DNA from: Cyanobacteria bacterium REEB459
Lineage (GTDB): Bacteria; Cyanobacteriota; Cyanobacteriia; Phormidesmidales; Phormidesmidaceae
Assembly: GCA_018970085.1 (NCBI GenBank)
Contig: JAGWXD010000026.1
Coordinates: forward strand, 1-43,759
Length of the DNA: 43,759 nt
Direction: 5' to 3'
The translations under genes were made by a program, and so were the position numbers. Below the pieces are notes generated by a model. That model was not told where the DNA came from. It did not search any database and saw only the letters and a program-made list of their open reading frames with translations. This document shows positions 1-10,897 of this stretch, one piece after another (within the stretch, counting starts at the first letter, position 1; each line of letters starts with the position of its first letter).

Positions 1-517
1 CAAGGGTGGTTTCCTGGTAGGTAACTGGAATGACGGCTACGGCGAACCAGTCGCCGGCCGGGTTGCACTCGGCGATGGTCAGACTAATGCCGTTGATGGC
101 GATGCTACCCTTGGCGACAATGTATGGAGAGACCTGGCGATCGCCCACGGTAAAGCTAAGCCGCCAGGCATTGTCGGTGACTGTGGCCGCCTCTAAGCAG
201 CCCAGACCATCAACATGACCGGTTACAAAGTGCCCCCCAACCTTGCCACCCGCCCGCAGGGCCGACTCCAGGTTGACCCAGCGCCCCTCTGGTAGCTGCC
301 CCAAGGTACTACGGGCCAGGGTTTCGGGAGAGGCCGCCGCCACAAAACCCTGGGGTAAAACCTCTGCCACGGTCAGGCAAATGCCATCGACTGCAATACT
401 GTCCCCCAGTTGGATGTCCTCTAACAGGGGGTGAATGGGTTCCAAAACAGTCACCTGGAGTTGGCCATGGTGACGATGGAAAAGTTCACCCCGGGCTTGG
501 ATTAAACCAGTAAACAT
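1..517 (-). CDS. ribE: Riboflavin synthase alpha chain (3' part missing)
   Basis: Makes riboflavin by dismutation of two 6,7-dimethyl-8-ribityllumazine molecules, the last step of the pathway. The protein starts MFTGLIQARG, the classic start of this family, and 172 residues are visible before the left edge cuts it. Both lumazine-binding barrels are recognisable. The first covers about residues 1-97, with GDSIAVDGICLTV. The second begins near FVTGHVDGLG and has GSIAINGISLTIAE. The usual length is about 200-220 residues, so only the C-terminus is missing. It stands alone on the minus strand, divergent from the bifunctional-nuclease gene. The identification is secure; the 3' end lies outside the window. 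Confidence 0.95.
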   Translation of the reverse strand, partial: MFTGLIQARGELFHRHHGQLQVTVLEPIHPLLEDIQLGDSIAVDGICLTVAEVLPQGFVAAASPETLARSTLGQLPEGRWVNLESALRAGGKVGGHFVTGHVDGLGCLEAATVTDNAWRLSFTVGDRQVSPYIVAKGSIAINGISLTIAECNPAGDWFAVAVIPVTYQETTL

Positions 518-811
518 AGGTCAATCAAGGGGAAAGATGGATTCACCCAGCAGTTATTAACACTTAATTATATCCTTAGGTTAGGCTCCCCCAGCCAGGG
601 TAGGATCGAGGCATACTGGATCTATGAAATAGGATTCTGGTAAAGCCCAGGCAGCAGCAGCAATCCGGTTCATGTACCTGATCAGGTCTGGCTATTGGCA
701 ACAGAAGGCTGAAGGCAATCTGGCCAAGGGCATGGACTGGGTCTAGTCCCGTCATTCCCCTGGACTTGAGGCAGGCTGTCCAGGGTGCAACGAATCCAAG
801 AGGCCAAATTC
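518..811. other. Intergenic region between ribE and the bifunctional-nuclease gene
   Basis: About 290 bases separate two divergent genes, so it should hold promoters for both. The part near ribE (about 555-585) is AT-rich. I could not assign convincing -35/-10 pairs, and I see no RNA gene or repeat. An in-frame GTG at 785 could extend the right-hand gene by nine codons, but the ATG at 812 fits the family better. Confidence 0.4.
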
Positions 812-1330
812 ATGATCGAGATGAAAGTTGCCGGGATCGCCCTTGATGCGGCGTCCCATAGTCCACTGATTCTGCTGCGCGATACCACCGATCGCCGCCA
901 GCTACCCATTTACATCAGCCGGGAGCAGGCCAGCTCAATTATTACTGTGTTAGAAAACCAGCCCCCTCCCCGGCCCCTCACCCATGACCTGTTTGTCAAC
1001 CTGCTGGAAGCCTGGGACATGACCCTGGAGCGGGTGGTCATCCATTCTCTACGGGACAATACTTTCTATGCCCTGCTGAGCCTGGCCCAAGGGGAGACCC
1101 GGCAAGAACTGGATGCCCGCCCCAGTGATGCCATTGCCATTGCCCTGCGCCTCGACGCCCCCATCTGGGTGATGGAAGAGGTGATTGCTGAAGCCTCAAT
1201 GCCTGTGGATCGGGACGCAGACCAAGCCGAGAAAGAAGCCTTTCATAGCTTTCTATCCAATCTCAGTCCGGCTGATTTTATTCAGCGAGGCGGCCATCCT
1301 TCCCCCAGTAATGAGCCTTTAGAGGGTTAA
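812..1330 (+). CDS. Bifunctional nuclease family protein (DUF151)
   Basis: A 172-residue member of the bifunctional nuclease (BFN) family, a widespread single-domain fold. Plant relatives have reported DNase and RNase activity; the cyanobacterial role is not established. The start MIEMKVAGIALDA is typical of cyanobacterial members, which is why I chose ATG 812 over the in-frame GTG at 785. Other family features are the ALPIYI-like segment (QLPIYISREQA), PRPLTHDLFVNLL, and the very conserved DARPSDAIAIALR near residue 115. The acidic C-terminal part (VDRDADQAEKEAF) is also usual. It lies 35 bases before the aldo/keto reductase and is probably co-transcribed with it. Confidence 0.9.
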   Translation: MIEMKVAGIALDAASHSPLILLRDTTDRRQLPIYISREQASSIITVLENQPPPRPLTHDLFVNLLEAWDMTLERVVIHSLRDNTFYALLSLAQGETRQELDARPSDAIAIALRLDAPIWVMEEVIAEASMPVDRDADQAEKEAFHSFLSNLSPADFIQRGGHPSPSNEPLEG

Positions 1331-1365
1331 ACGAGATCGAGCCACTGGCTGTGGGGCCACCGCCT

Positions 1366-2490
1366 ATGCACTACCGCCGCTTCGGTCGTACTAATCTGCA
1401 ACTGTCCCTGTTTTCCCTGGGAACCATGCGCTGTCTGGACTCCTGGGAAAGCTTTCAGGCCACCCTAAACCGGGGCCTGGATCTGGGCATTAACCACATC
1501 GAAACCGCTCGAGGGTACGGTAGCAGTGAACGTTGGTTAGGACGATGGCTCCAGGAAAAGGGGCGACCCCAGGGATTGGTGCTTACCACCAAGATTCCCC
1601 CCCTTCCCGATCGGACTACCATGGCGGCCTATCTTCAGGACTGCCATGCCCGGCTGGCAGGTGAACCGATTGATTGTCTGGCTTTGCACGGCCTCAACAC
1701 CTGGGAGCACCTGGCTTGGGTACAGCAGCCAGAGGGCTGTATGGCGGCGGTGCGGCAGGCTCAGGCGGAGGGTTGGATTGGTCACGTGGGATTTTCCAGC
1801 CATGGCTCACGGCAATTGATCGAGGCGGCGATCTCGACCGGGCTATTTGACTTCCTCAACTTGCATTACTACTTTTTTTTTCAGCGCCATGGGCCCCTGA
1901 TTGATCTGGCCCTGCAACAGGACATGGGGATATTTATTATTTCTCCCGCAGATAAGGGTGGACTGCTCTACACCCCTTCCCAGACCCTGGTAGACCTCTG
2001 CCAACCCTTTACGCCGTTGGCCCTTACCTACCGCTGGCTGCTAAGTCAACCGGGAATCACCACCCTCAGTACCGGGCCTGCCCACCCAGAGGAGTTAGAT
2101 TTTCTCCCTCCTCTGGTGGATCAAAGCCAGCCCCTCAGTGAGTTGGAGGCGGCCACTCTGGATCGCCTCAGCCAACACCAAACCCTGGTGTTGGGGACAG
2201 ACCAGTGTAGTCAATGCTATGCATGTTTGCCCTGTCCAGAGGCTATTCACATTCCGGAGGTACTGCGGTTGCGCAACCTGGCGGTTGCCTTTGACATGGA
2301 GAACTTTGGCCGTTACCGCTATGCCATGTTTGAGCAAGCTGGCCATTGGTTTCCAGGCCGTCGGGCCAACCGTTGTACTGACTGTGGCGACTGCCTGCCT
2401 CGCTGTCCTGAGCAGTTGCCCATTCCCACCCTATTGCAGGATAGCCACGATCGCCTGCAGGGCCCCCAACGTCGCCGACTCTGGGACTGA
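1366..2490 (+). CDS. Aldo/keto reductase with C-terminal ferredoxin-like Fe-S domain
   Basis: A 374-residue fusion of an NAD(P)H aldo/keto reductase barrel with a cysteine-rich tail. Barrel residues Y51, K76 and H108 match three of the AKR catalytic tetrad. At the usual Asp position (DTA) this protein has Glu46 in HIETARGYGSSE. The tail has two cluster motifs: C281-C284-C287-C290 (CSQCYACLPCPE) and C337-C340-C343-C347 (CTDCGDCLPRCPE). They probably bind two [4Fe-4S] clusters. The substrate is unknown. I chose ATG 1366 (MHYRRFGRTNLQLS); an in-frame GTG at 1351 would add five residues. It converges on pgm with ten bases between the stops. Confidence 0.88.
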   Translation: MHYRRFGRTNLQLSLFSLGTMRCLDSWESFQATLNRGLDLGINHIETARGYGSSERWLGRWLQEKGRPQGLVLTTKIPPLPDRTTMAAYLQDCHARLAGEPIDCLALHGLNTWEHLAWVQQPEGCMAAVRQAQAEGWIGHVGFSSHGSRQLIEAAISTGLFDFLNLHYYFFFQRHGPLIDLALQQDMGIFIISPADKGGLLYTPSQTLVDLCQPFTPLALTYRWLLSQPGITTLSTGPAHPEELDFLPPLVDQSQPLSELEAATLDRLSQHQTLVLGTDQCSQCYACLPCPEAIHIPEVLRLRNLAVAFDMENFGRYRYAMFEQAGHWFPGRRANRCTDCGDCLPRCPEQLPIPTLLQDSHDRLQGPQRRRLWD

Positions 2491-2496
2491 CCAGAG
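2479..2496. terminator. Small hairpin at the convergent AKR/pgm junction
   Basis: CTCTGG (2479-2484) and CCAGAG (2491-2496) form a perfect 6-bp stem with a 6-base loop that covers the AKR stop codon. There is no T-run on either side, so at best it is a weak bidirectional terminator or mRNA 3'-end structure. Confidence 0.3.
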
Positions 2497-2500
2497 GGGC

Positions 2501-4162
<1,662 letters not shown>

Positions 4163-4290
4163 TTAAACATTCAGGTATTGGTTCTAATCTATATCTTTAT
4201 CGATACCCTGGGACCGCTAAAAATCTAAAATCTGGCCCCGACAGCATCGGCCCGTGGCTAGCCAACGCCATCAACCAGAGCTATAAAAGT

Positions 4291-4319
4291 GGGGAAGCAC
4301 CCATTGAGAGTGCTTCCCC
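4291..4319 (-). terminator. Terminator hairpin downstream of clpC
   Basis: GGGGAAGCAC (4291-4300) and GTGCTTCCCC (4310-4319) form a perfect 10-bp stem with a 9-base loop. Read on the minus strand, the stem is followed by ACTTTTATAG, a short T-rich run. It sits 24 bases past the clpC stop and fits an intrinsic terminator for that gene. Confidence 0.75.
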
Positions 4320-4342
4320 CGGCTTGGGTCTAACCCCAAGGC

Positions 4343-6808
4343 CTAGCTTTCTGCCCCCACCAGTTCCCGGCGGTGCTCAGCCTGGATGGTGACCTTACCC
4401 GTGTCATCCACATCCACAGTAGCCGTATCCCCATCCACCAGGCGACCGGAGAGAATTTCCTCCGCCAGGGTGTCTTCCAGCAGGCGCATGATCGCCCGCC
4501 GCAGGGGACGAGCCCCGTAGCTGGGGTTGTAACCCTCTTCCACCAGGCGCTCTTTAAAGCGATCTGTAACTTGCAGATGGATGTGTTTTTCCGTCAGACG
4601 GGCAAAGACTTCCTTCAGCAAGATTTCGGCAATCTCCTTCACCTCGTCCTTAGTGAGCTGGCGGAAGACAATAATTTCATCCAGACGGTTGAGAAACTCA
4701 GGCCGGAAGTACTGCTTCAGCTCCTCGTTCACCAGGGAGCGAATCCGGTTGTACTGGGATTCGGCCTGATTTTGCTCAAACTCAAAGCCCAGACCGCCGC
4801 CACCCTTCTCAATCACCTTGGAGCCAATGTTGGAGGTCATGATCAGCAGCGTATTTTTGAAATCCACTGTACGACCCTTGGCATCAGTAAGACGACCGTC
4901 TTCTAAGATTTGCAGCAGCATGTTGAAGACATCGGGGTGGGCCTTTTCAATTTCGTCAAACAGCACCACGGTGTAGGGTCGCCGCCGCACCGCTTCGGTG
5001 AGCTGGCCGCCTTCGTTGTAACCGACATAGCCCGGAGGCGAACCAATCAGTTTGGAGACGGTGTGACGTTCCATGAATTCCGACATGTCGAGTCGAATCA
5101 TGGCGTCTTCGGAGCCAAAGAAGTAGGAGGCCAGGGACTTGGCCAGCTCAGTTTTGCCCACCCCAGTGGGACCAGAGAAGACAAAACTGGCAATGGGACG
5201 GTTGGGGTTTTTAAGCCCCACCCGAGCCCGCCGGATGGCGCGGGAAATAGCTTTTACTGCTTCGTCCTGGCCCACCAGCCGCTGGTGCAGGGTGTCCTCC
5301 ATGTGCAGCAGCTTTTCGGACTCGGATTCGGTCAGTTTATTGACAGGCACGCCGGTCCAGGAGGCGACGATATGGGCGATGTCTTCTTCGCCCACCACTG
5401 GGGATTCTTCCCCTTCTGACTCTTCGGCAGCCTTGTTCTGAGCGATCGCCCGGATTTCTGCCTTGATTTCCATTTCCCGATCGCGCAGTTCACCGGCTTT
5501 ATCGAAGTCCTGGGAGCGAACGGCGTTGTCCTTATCCTTAAGCACCTGACGCAGCTCCCGGTCCAATTCCTTGGCGGCGGGGGGCAACTGGGAATTGATC
5601 AGCCGCACCCGGGAGCCGGCTTCATCCACCAAGTCGATGGCCTTGTCGGGCAGGTAGCGGTCAGAAATATAGCGATCGGAGAGCTTAGCCGCGGCCTCCA
5701 GGGCTTCGTCAGAAATTTTCAGCTTGTGGTGCTGTTCGTAGCGATCGCGCAAGCCATGGAGAATCTCAATGGTTTCATCAACGCTGGGTTCACCCACCAT
5801 CACCGGCTGAAAACGCCGTTCCAGGGCGGCATCCCGTTCGATGTGCTTGCGGTACTCGTCTAGGGTGGTGGCCCCAATGCACTGTAGTTCTCCCCGAGCC
5901 AGGGCCGGCTTGAGGATGTTAGCAGCGTCGATCGCCCCTTCGGCGGCGCCGGCCCCGATCAGGGTATGGACTTCATCAATCACCAGAATGACGTTACCGG
6001 CAGAGCGAATTTCATCCATGATTTTCTTCAGCCGCTCTTCAAACTCACCCCGGTACTTAGTGCCCGCCACCAGCAGGCCAATATCTAAGGTGACCACCCG
6101 GCGGTCTTCTAGAATGTCGGGCACATCGCCATTACCAATGCGCTGGGCCAGCCCTTCGGCAATGGCGGTCTTACCCACCCCAGGCTCACCAATCAGGACT
6201 GGATTATTTTTGGTGCGACGACCCAAAATTTGAATCACCCGCTCAATTTCTTTTTGACGGCCTACCACCGGATCCAGCTTACCCTCGGCAGCCATTTGGG
6301 TGAGGTTAGAGCCAAACTCGTCCAGGGTGGGAGTTTTAGTACGGCCTTGCCCACCGCCAGTGGAAACTTCAGCGGTTTCCCCCAGCATGCGAATCACCTG
6401 GGTACGCACCTTGGAGAGATCGACACCGAGGTTTTCTAATACTCGGGCGGCTACACCCTCCCCTTCCCGAATCAGCCCCAACAGCAAATGCTCGGTGCCA
6501 ATATAGTTGTGGCCCAGCTGTCGGGCTTCTTCTAGGGAAAGTTCCAGCACCCGCTTGGCCCGGGGAGTGAAGGGAATTTCCACCGCCACAAAGCCCGAGC
6601 CCCGACCAATAATCTTTTCCACCTCAATGCGAGCATCCTTAAGGTTGACCCCCATGGACTTCAACACCTTGGCGGCTACGCCGGTGCCTTCGCCAATCAG
6701 GCCCAGGAGGATTTGCTCGGTGCCAACGAAGTTATGGCCAAGCCGCCGGGCTTCCTCTTGAGCCAGCATGATGACCTTGATAGCTTTTTCTGTGAAGCGT
6801 TCAAACAT
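4343..6808 (-). CDS. clpC: ATP-dependent Clp protease ATP-binding subunit ClpC
   Basis: The Hsp100 unfoldase that feeds substrates to ClpP and is essential in cyanobacteria and plastids. The 821-residue protein starts [20 protein letters not shown]. Further in-frame codons upstream (to 6955) overlap the rimI stop and match nothing in the family, so I chose ATG 6808, preceded by AGGTGATT. In order it has two Clp_N repeats (about 1-150), AAA1 with [13 protein letters not shown] and [11 protein letters not shown], a UVR-type middle segment ([18 protein letters not shown]), and AAA2 with [12 protein letters not shown] and [21 protein letters not shown] loop resembles the ClpP-docking region. It lies 89 bases after rimI and is probably transcribed with it. 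Confidence 0.96.
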   Translation of the reverse strand: MFERFTEKAIKVIMLAQEEARRLGHNFVGTEQILLGLIGEGTGVAAKVLKSMGVNLKDARIEVEKIIGRGSGFVAVEIPFTPRAKRVLELSLEEARQLGHNYIGTEHLLLGLIREGEGVAARVLENLGVDLSKVRTQVIRMLGETAEVSTGGGQGRTKTPTLDEFGSNLTQMAAEGKLDPVVGRQKEIERVIQILGRRTKNNPVLIGEPGVGKTAIAEGLAQRIGNGDVPDILEDRRVVTLDIGLLVAGTKYRGEFEERLKKIMDEIRSAGNVILVIDEVHTLIGAGAAEGAIDAANILKPALARGELQCIGATTLDEYRKHIERDAALERRFQPVMVGEPSVDETIEILHGLRDRYEQHHKLKISDEALEAAAKLSDRYISDRYLPDKAIDLVDEAGSRVRLINSQLPPAAKELDRELRQVLKDKDNAVRSQDFDKAGELRDREMEIKAEIRAIAQNKAAEESEGEESPVVGEEDIAHIVASWTGVPVNKLTESESEKLLHMEDTLHQRLVGQDEAVKAISRAIRRARVGLKNPNRPIASFVFSGPTGVGKTELAKSLASYFFGSEDAMIRLDMSEFMERHTVSKLIGSPPGYVGYNEGGQLTEAVRRRPYTVVLFDEIEKAHPDVFNMLLQILEDGRLTDAKGRTVDFKNTLLIMTSNIGSKVIEKGGGGLGFEFEQNQAESQYNRIRSLVNEELKQYFRPEFLNRLDEIIVFRQLTKDEVKEIAEILLKEVFARLTEKHIHLQVTDRFKERLVEEGYNPSYGARPLRRAIMRLLEDTLAEEILSGRLVDGDTATVDVDDTGKVTIQAEHRRELVGAES

Positions 6809-6897
6809 GATGGTAATAATCACCTGGTGCGAGCCGGATAGTGAAATTCTAGCACAGGGAATTTTGCGGGTTGTGCCCCAGGAAACAGCGGGTTTCC

Positions 6898-7440
6898 TCA
6901 CCCCTTTAAAGTCCATCCCTGCTGGGCCAGGCGGTGCCGACTGCGATCGCGGCATTCAACCAGTCTGGCTTGAAACTCAGCGCTCTGTAGGGCCTGCTGC
7001 CACAGCACCAGGGCATCTTCGCCGTCGGCGTAGTAACGCCGCCGCCGGCCCAGGGCCTGAAAGCCAAAACCCTGGTAGAGCAAAATTGCCCCCTGGTTAG
7101 AGCAGCGCACCTCCAGGGTGGCGCGTTGCAGCCCCTGCTGTCTGGCCTCCATCAACAGCTGACTCAGCAGCCACTGGCCCAGCCCCCGCCGCTGATAGGT
7201 TGGCTCAATGGCTAGCAGGGTCAGGTGGGCTTCCTCTAAAATTGCCCAGTAGCAGCCCAGACCAATGACGCAGGGGGAGGGTAAGGCCGAGCTGGTCAGC
7301 ATCCGCAGGCAGCTATTGGGACTGGCAATTTCTTGACCGTAGGTAGCCCCAGACCAGAGTCCCCCCAGCGATCGCCGGTCTAGATCCACCAGGGCAGCAA
7401 TATCCTGGAGAGATGGTTCCAGACAGCAAATTTCACCCAT
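6898..7440 (-). CDS. rimI: Ribosomal-protein-alanine N-acetyltransferase RimI (GNAT)
   Basis: A 180-residue GNAT enzyme that should acetylate the N-terminal alanine of ribosomal protein S18. The acetyl-CoA-binding signature is [18 protein letters not shown] (the R-x-x-G-x-G part is QRRGLG). The C-terminal half has [38 protein letters not shown], the arrangement typical of RimI. ATG 7440 ([10 protein letters not shown]) was chosen; the frame stays open to 7491 with MTARPQ. Residues around YY.DGEDAL agree with RimI rather than a general GNAT, but substrate specificity cannot be seen from sequence. Confidence 0.88.
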   Translation of the reverse strand: MGEICCLEPSLQDIAALVDLDRRSLGGLWSGATYGQEIASPNSCLRMLTSSALPSPCVIGLGCYWAILEEAHLTLLAIEPTYQRRGLGQWLLSQLLMEARQQGLQRATLEVRCSNQGAILLYQGFGFQALGRRRRYYADGEDALVLWQQALQSAEFQARLVECRDRSRHRLAQQGWTLKG

Positions 7441-7630
7441 GGCTGTGTGTCGTAACCCGCGGATAATTGTACACTGAGGCCGGGCCGTCAACCCAATTCG
7501 GTGGTTGAGTCGACCTCAGTCCAGTAGGATAGGCACAGTCTGATCACTATTGTTGGCTAATCACTTGATTGGCCAGAGTGGCAGCCAGAACCGAAGATAG
7601 TTGCGGCCAGGGATTGATTAGGAACTCGTC

Positions 7631-9037
7631 ATGGTATCGACATTTACAGTCACCACGCTGGGTAGCACCCAGTACTTAGGCATTCAAGGAGAAGGGCCGG
7701 AACCCTCCCCCAACCAGAGTCTGCTGCCTCTGACAGCGGCGGTAAACCAGGCCGACCATCTGGTGGTGGGGGGCTGCGATGTGGTGGACCTAGTGGAGCA
7801 GTTTGGCTCTCCCCTCTACGTTTTAGATGACCACACCCTGCGGACGGCCTGCCAGCAGTACCGCCGGGGCTTTGCCCGGCACTATCCAGGCGAAGCCCTG
7901 GTGCTCTACGCCTCTAAGGCCTGGAACTGTATGGCAGTTTGCGCCATTGTGGCCGCTGAGGGACTGGGGATTGATGTGGTCTCCGCCGGAGAACTCTTTA
8001 CCGCCACCCAGGCCGGGGTGCGCCCTGAAACCATCTATTTTCATGGGAATAATAAATCCCTTGAGGAACTCACCCTGGCCCTGGCCGTGGGCTGCCGTAT
8101 TGTTGTTGATAACTGGCTAGAGCTGCAAACCCTGGCGACCCTGGCGGCCACTGCTAGTCAGCCGGTGCCCATGCTGCTGCGGATCACCCCCGGCATTGAG
8201 TGTCACACCCATGAGTACATCCGCACCGGTCACCTGGATAGCAAGTTTGGCTTTGATCCCGACCAGATTGAGGCGGTGTTTGAGTTTCTGGCTAACCATC
8301 CCCAGTTGCATTGCCTGGGGGTGCATGCCCATATTGGCTCTCAGATTTTTGAACTCAATCCCCATGGGGATCTGGGGGGGGTGATGGCCCAGTGGTTAGT
8401 GGCCGCCCAGGCCTATGGCCTTGCCCTGACGGAGTTAGACGTGGGGGGTGGGTTGGGGATTCGCTACACCGAGGCGGACGATCCTCCCAGTATTGATACC
8501 TGGGTGCAAACCGTCTGTGACAGTGTGGTGACCGCCTGCCAAACTCACCAACTGCCCTTGCCAAGGTTACTGTGTGAGCCGGGGCGATCGCTGATTGGGT
8601 CGGCCTGTATCACCGCTTACCGGGTGGGCAGTCAGAAACAGATTCCTGGGCTGCGCACCTATGCCGCCGTTGATGGTGGTATGTCCGACAATCCCAGGCC
8701 GATTACCTATCAGTCGGTCTATCGAGCCCTGGTGGCCAACCGCATGACGGCCCCCCTGGATCAACGGGTGACCCTGGCAGGTAAACACTGCGAATCGGGA
8801 GACATTGTCATTAAGGATGCTCCCCTGCCGGTGTTGCAAGACCAGGATGTGATCGCCATTGCCGCCACCGGTGCCTACAATTACAGCATGGCGTCTAACT
8901 ATAATCGAGTCCCCAGACCCGCCGCCGTTCTGGTTCACCACGGGGAGGCTGAGTTAATTTTGAGGCGGGAAACCTTGCAGGATTTAATTCGCCAGGATTG
9001 CCTGCCCGCCACCCTGGGGCAGACGCCCCAGACCTAA
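7631..9037 (+). CDS. lysA: Diaminopimelate decarboxylase
   Basis: A PLP enzyme that converts meso-diaminopimelate to L-lysine, the last step of lysine synthesis, competing with the use of DAP in peptidoglycan. The protein has 468 residues. PLP lysine K96 is in LYASKAW, followed by HAHIGSQI, the glycine-rich phosphate loop GGGLGIRY, CEPGRSLIG and the active-site cysteine region CESGDIV near the C-terminus. The first 40 or so residues precede the conserved barrel and are usual in cyanobacterial forms. AGGA lies about 8 bases before ATG 7631. It is the first gene of lysA-cdaA-uppS, with a 55-base gap to cdaA. Confidence 0.95.
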   Translation: MVSTFTVTTLGSTQYLGIQGEGPEPSPNQSLLPLTAAVNQADHLVVGGCDVVDLVEQFGSPLYVLDDHTLRTACQQYRRGFARHYPGEALVLYASKAWNCMAVCAIVAAEGLGIDVVSAGELFTATQAGVRPETIYFHGNNKSLEELTLALAVGCRIVVDNWLELQTLATLAATASQPVPMLLRITPGIECHTHEYIRTGHLDSKFGFDPDQIEAVFEFLANHPQLHCLGVHAHIGSQIFELNPHGDLGGVMAQWLVAAQAYGLALTELDVGGGLGIRYTEADDPPSIDTWVQTVCDSVVTACQTHQLPLPRLLCEPGRSLIGSACITAYRVGSQKQIPGLRTYAAVDGGMSDNPRPITYQSVYRALVANRMTAPLDQRVTLAGKHCESGDIVIKDAPLPVLQDQDVIAIAATGAYNYSMASNYNRVPRPAAVLVHHGEAELILRRETLQDLIRQDCLPATLGQTPQT

Positions 9038-9092
9038 ACCTGGCCCCGGGAGACCTTAATCGGCTGGGCCCTGCACCTTCTCCTCAAACGGC

Positions 9093-10013
9093 ATGAACTA
9101 CCTCTGGGAGCAATGGCTGATCAACCCGGACCGGGTCCGGTTAGGGTTACAAATTCTTGACATTGCCCTGGTGCTGCTACTGAGCTATGTTGTGCTGATC
9201 GTGATTGGCGATCGCCGCACCCTCTGGATGGTGCGAGGACTGATTTTTCTGATGCTGGCCGCCGCCTTCAGTAAAACCCTGGGACTGGCCCTGCTGGGCT
9301 TTGTGCTTGACAAACTGGTGATTGGAGCGGCGGTGGCCATGGCCTTTATGCTGCAAGGGGAGTTTCGCCGCCTGCTAGAACTGCTGGGTCAGGGCCGGTT
9401 AAGGCAGTTATTATGGCCCTCCCGGGAAGCCCTGCCCCAGGCCAACAGTGTGATTGATGAAATTGTCGATGCAGTCAAGGAGTTATCCCAAAATCGGACC
9501 GGGGCTCTGTTAATCTTAGAAACCGATAAACCCATGGACGACCGAGATTTTTCCGTCCCCGGAGTCAGGCTCAATGCCGAGGTTTCGAAGGAATTGATTC
9601 AAACTATTTTTCAGACCACCACCCTGCTTCACGACGGCGCCCTGCTGATTCGGGGCGGGAGGGTGGTGGCGGCTGGAGTAATCTTACCGATTTCTGAGCG
9701 GGCGGCCTCGCGCCAGTTGGGCACCCGGCACCGGGCCGCCATGGGCATTACCGAGCGGGTTGAACATTGCATCTGCGTGGTGGTCTCGGAGGAAACCGGG
9801 TCCATTTCCCTGGCCCAGGGCGGTATGCTAGATCGACCCTTAACCAGTAGCCGCCTGCGTAGTATCCTGCGATCTAGATTTGCCAAAACCAGCGATCGCG
9901 AACCCGTAGCTCCTCGACTGAGAACCCTGGGGCGACAGTTGATTGATGAGGCAATCACCTTTGTTTCTCGTTCAGCTAGTCGGTCCTCCTCCCCCCCTCC
10001 CAAGCAGAAATGA
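9093..10013 (+). CDS. cdaA: Diadenylate cyclase CdaA (membrane-bound, DisA_N domain)
   Basis: Makes the second messenger c-di-AMP from two ATP. The 306-residue protein has about three N-terminal transmembrane helices (roughly residues 18-100) and then a DAC domain with both signature motifs: DGA at about 181-183 ([12 protein letters not shown]) and RHR at about 212-214 ([11 protein letters not shown]). Its stop overlaps the uppS start (ATGA, 10010-10013), so the two are translationally coupled. No CdaR/YbbR-like regulator is adjacent. Known roles of c-di-AMP are potassium and osmotic balance, cell-wall homeostasis and, in cyanobacteria, night survival. The neighbours here are both cell-wall related. 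Confidence 0.94.
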   Translation: MNYLWEQWLINPDRVRLGLQILDIALVLLLSYVVLIVIGDRRTLWMVRGLIFLMLAAAFSKTLGLALLGFVLDKLVIGAAVAMAFMLQGEFRRLLELLGQGRLRQLLWPSREALPQANSVIDEIVDAVKELSQNRTGALLILETDKPMDDRDFSVPGVRLNAEVSKELIQTIFQTTTLLHDGALLIRGGRVVAAGVILPISERAASRQLGTRHRAAMGITERVEHCICVVVSEETGSISLAQGGMLDRPLTSSRLRSILRSRFAKTSDREPVAPRLRTLGRQLIDEAITFVSRSASRSSSPPPKQK

Positions 10014-10765
10014 TCCCCAAGCCTGTTGTCCGTTATCCCCTACCCAACGATTTGCAGCCCGATCGGCTGCCCCAACACGTAGCCGTCATTATGGATGGCA
10101 ATGGACGCTGGGCCAAGGGCCGGGGGTTGCCCCGGATCATGGGTCATCGGCGCGGGGTAGATACCCTCAAAACCCTGCTACGCTGCTGTCGTGACTGGGG
10201 CATTGGGGCCCTCACCGCCTACGCCTTTTCTACGGAAAACTGGGGTCGCCCCGTCGAAGAGGTAGACTTTTTGATGACCCTGTTTGAACGGGTGCTGCGC
10301 CAGGAATTGATAGAAATGATGGCAGAGAACGTCCGCATCCGCTTTGTGGGGGACCTAAGCGCCCTACCCCTGTCGCTGCAGCAAGAAATGCAATCGGCGG
10401 TGACCAAAACCCAACACCACCAGGGGATTAACTTTACCGTGGCGACCAACTACGGTGGCCGGGAAGACATTGTCCAGGCCTGTCGGGCCCTAGCCAGCCA
10501 GGTGCAGGCGGGCAATCTAGCCCCTGAAGAGATTACCGAGGCCCTGTTTAGCCACCATCTTTACACCGCCAACCTGCCCGATCCCGATTTATTGATCCGC
10601 ACCAGCGGTGAAATGCGGATTAGTAACTTTTTGCTATGGCAACTGGCCTACGCTGAAATTTACGTTACCGATACCCTCTGGCCTGACTTCGATATCAGTG
10701 AATTCCATCGAGCCCTGGCCGCCTATCAACAGCGCGATCGCCGCTTCGGCAAGGTCAAAGCCTAA
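10010..10765 (+). CDS. uppS: Isoprenyl transferase (undecaprenyl diphosphate synthase)
   Basis: A cis-prenyltransferase that extends farnesyl diphosphate with isopentenyl diphosphate to the lipid carrier for peptidoglycan and other glycans. It has 251 residues with all family signatures: [15 protein letters not shown] (catalytic Asp) near residues 24-38, [19 protein letters not shown], and the C-terminal [24 protein letters not shown]. It starts inside the cdaA stop codon (ATGA). A lysA-cdaA-uppS order is, to my knowledge, shared with Synechocystis. Confidence 0.95.
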   Translation: MIPKPVVRYPLPNDLQPDRLPQHVAVIMDGNGRWAKGRGLPRIMGHRRGVDTLKTLLRCCRDWGIGALTAYAFSTENWGRPVEEVDFLMTLFERVLRQELIEMMAENVRIRFVGDLSALPLSLQQEMQSAVTKTQHHQGINFTVATNYGGREDIVQACRALASQVQAGNLAPEEITEALFSHHLYTANLPDPDLLIRTSGEMRISNFLLWQLAYAEIYVTDTLWPDFDISEFHRALAAYQQRDRRFGKVKA

Positions 10766-10812
10766 GACCACCTCAGCTCTAGTTTCTCCTGGAGCCCCGC
10801 CAGTCTATTTTC

Positions 10813-10866
10813 AAACAGCTGTTTAGTCGGCTAGGCCCTAGGTGAAAAACCGGCTTTACAGTAAAG
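10813..10866. promoter_or_regulatory. Three consecutive palindromes upstream of serA
   Basis: The 132-base gap before serA contains AAACAGCTGTTT (10813-10824), CTAGGCCCTAG (10831-10841) and CTTTACAGTAAAG (10854-10866), each a perfect short palindrome. They lie 32-85 bases before the serA start. They are candidate operators or mRNA structures; I can match none to a known cyanobacterial regulator. Confidence 0.35.
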
Positions 10867-10897
10867 TAAATGCTTGTGACATTTTTGCAGTTGACCC

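Noticed and set aside
4373-6761. Several long plus-strand frames opposite clpC
   Set aside because: They are antisense shadows of clpC, with atypical composition and no recognisable motifs, while the minus-strand protein is complete and well conserved.
10854-10877. HLR1/RpaB site before serA
   Set aside because: The first repeat (TTTACAGT) is close, but the second (AGTAAATG) does not match, so I kept it only as a palindrome.
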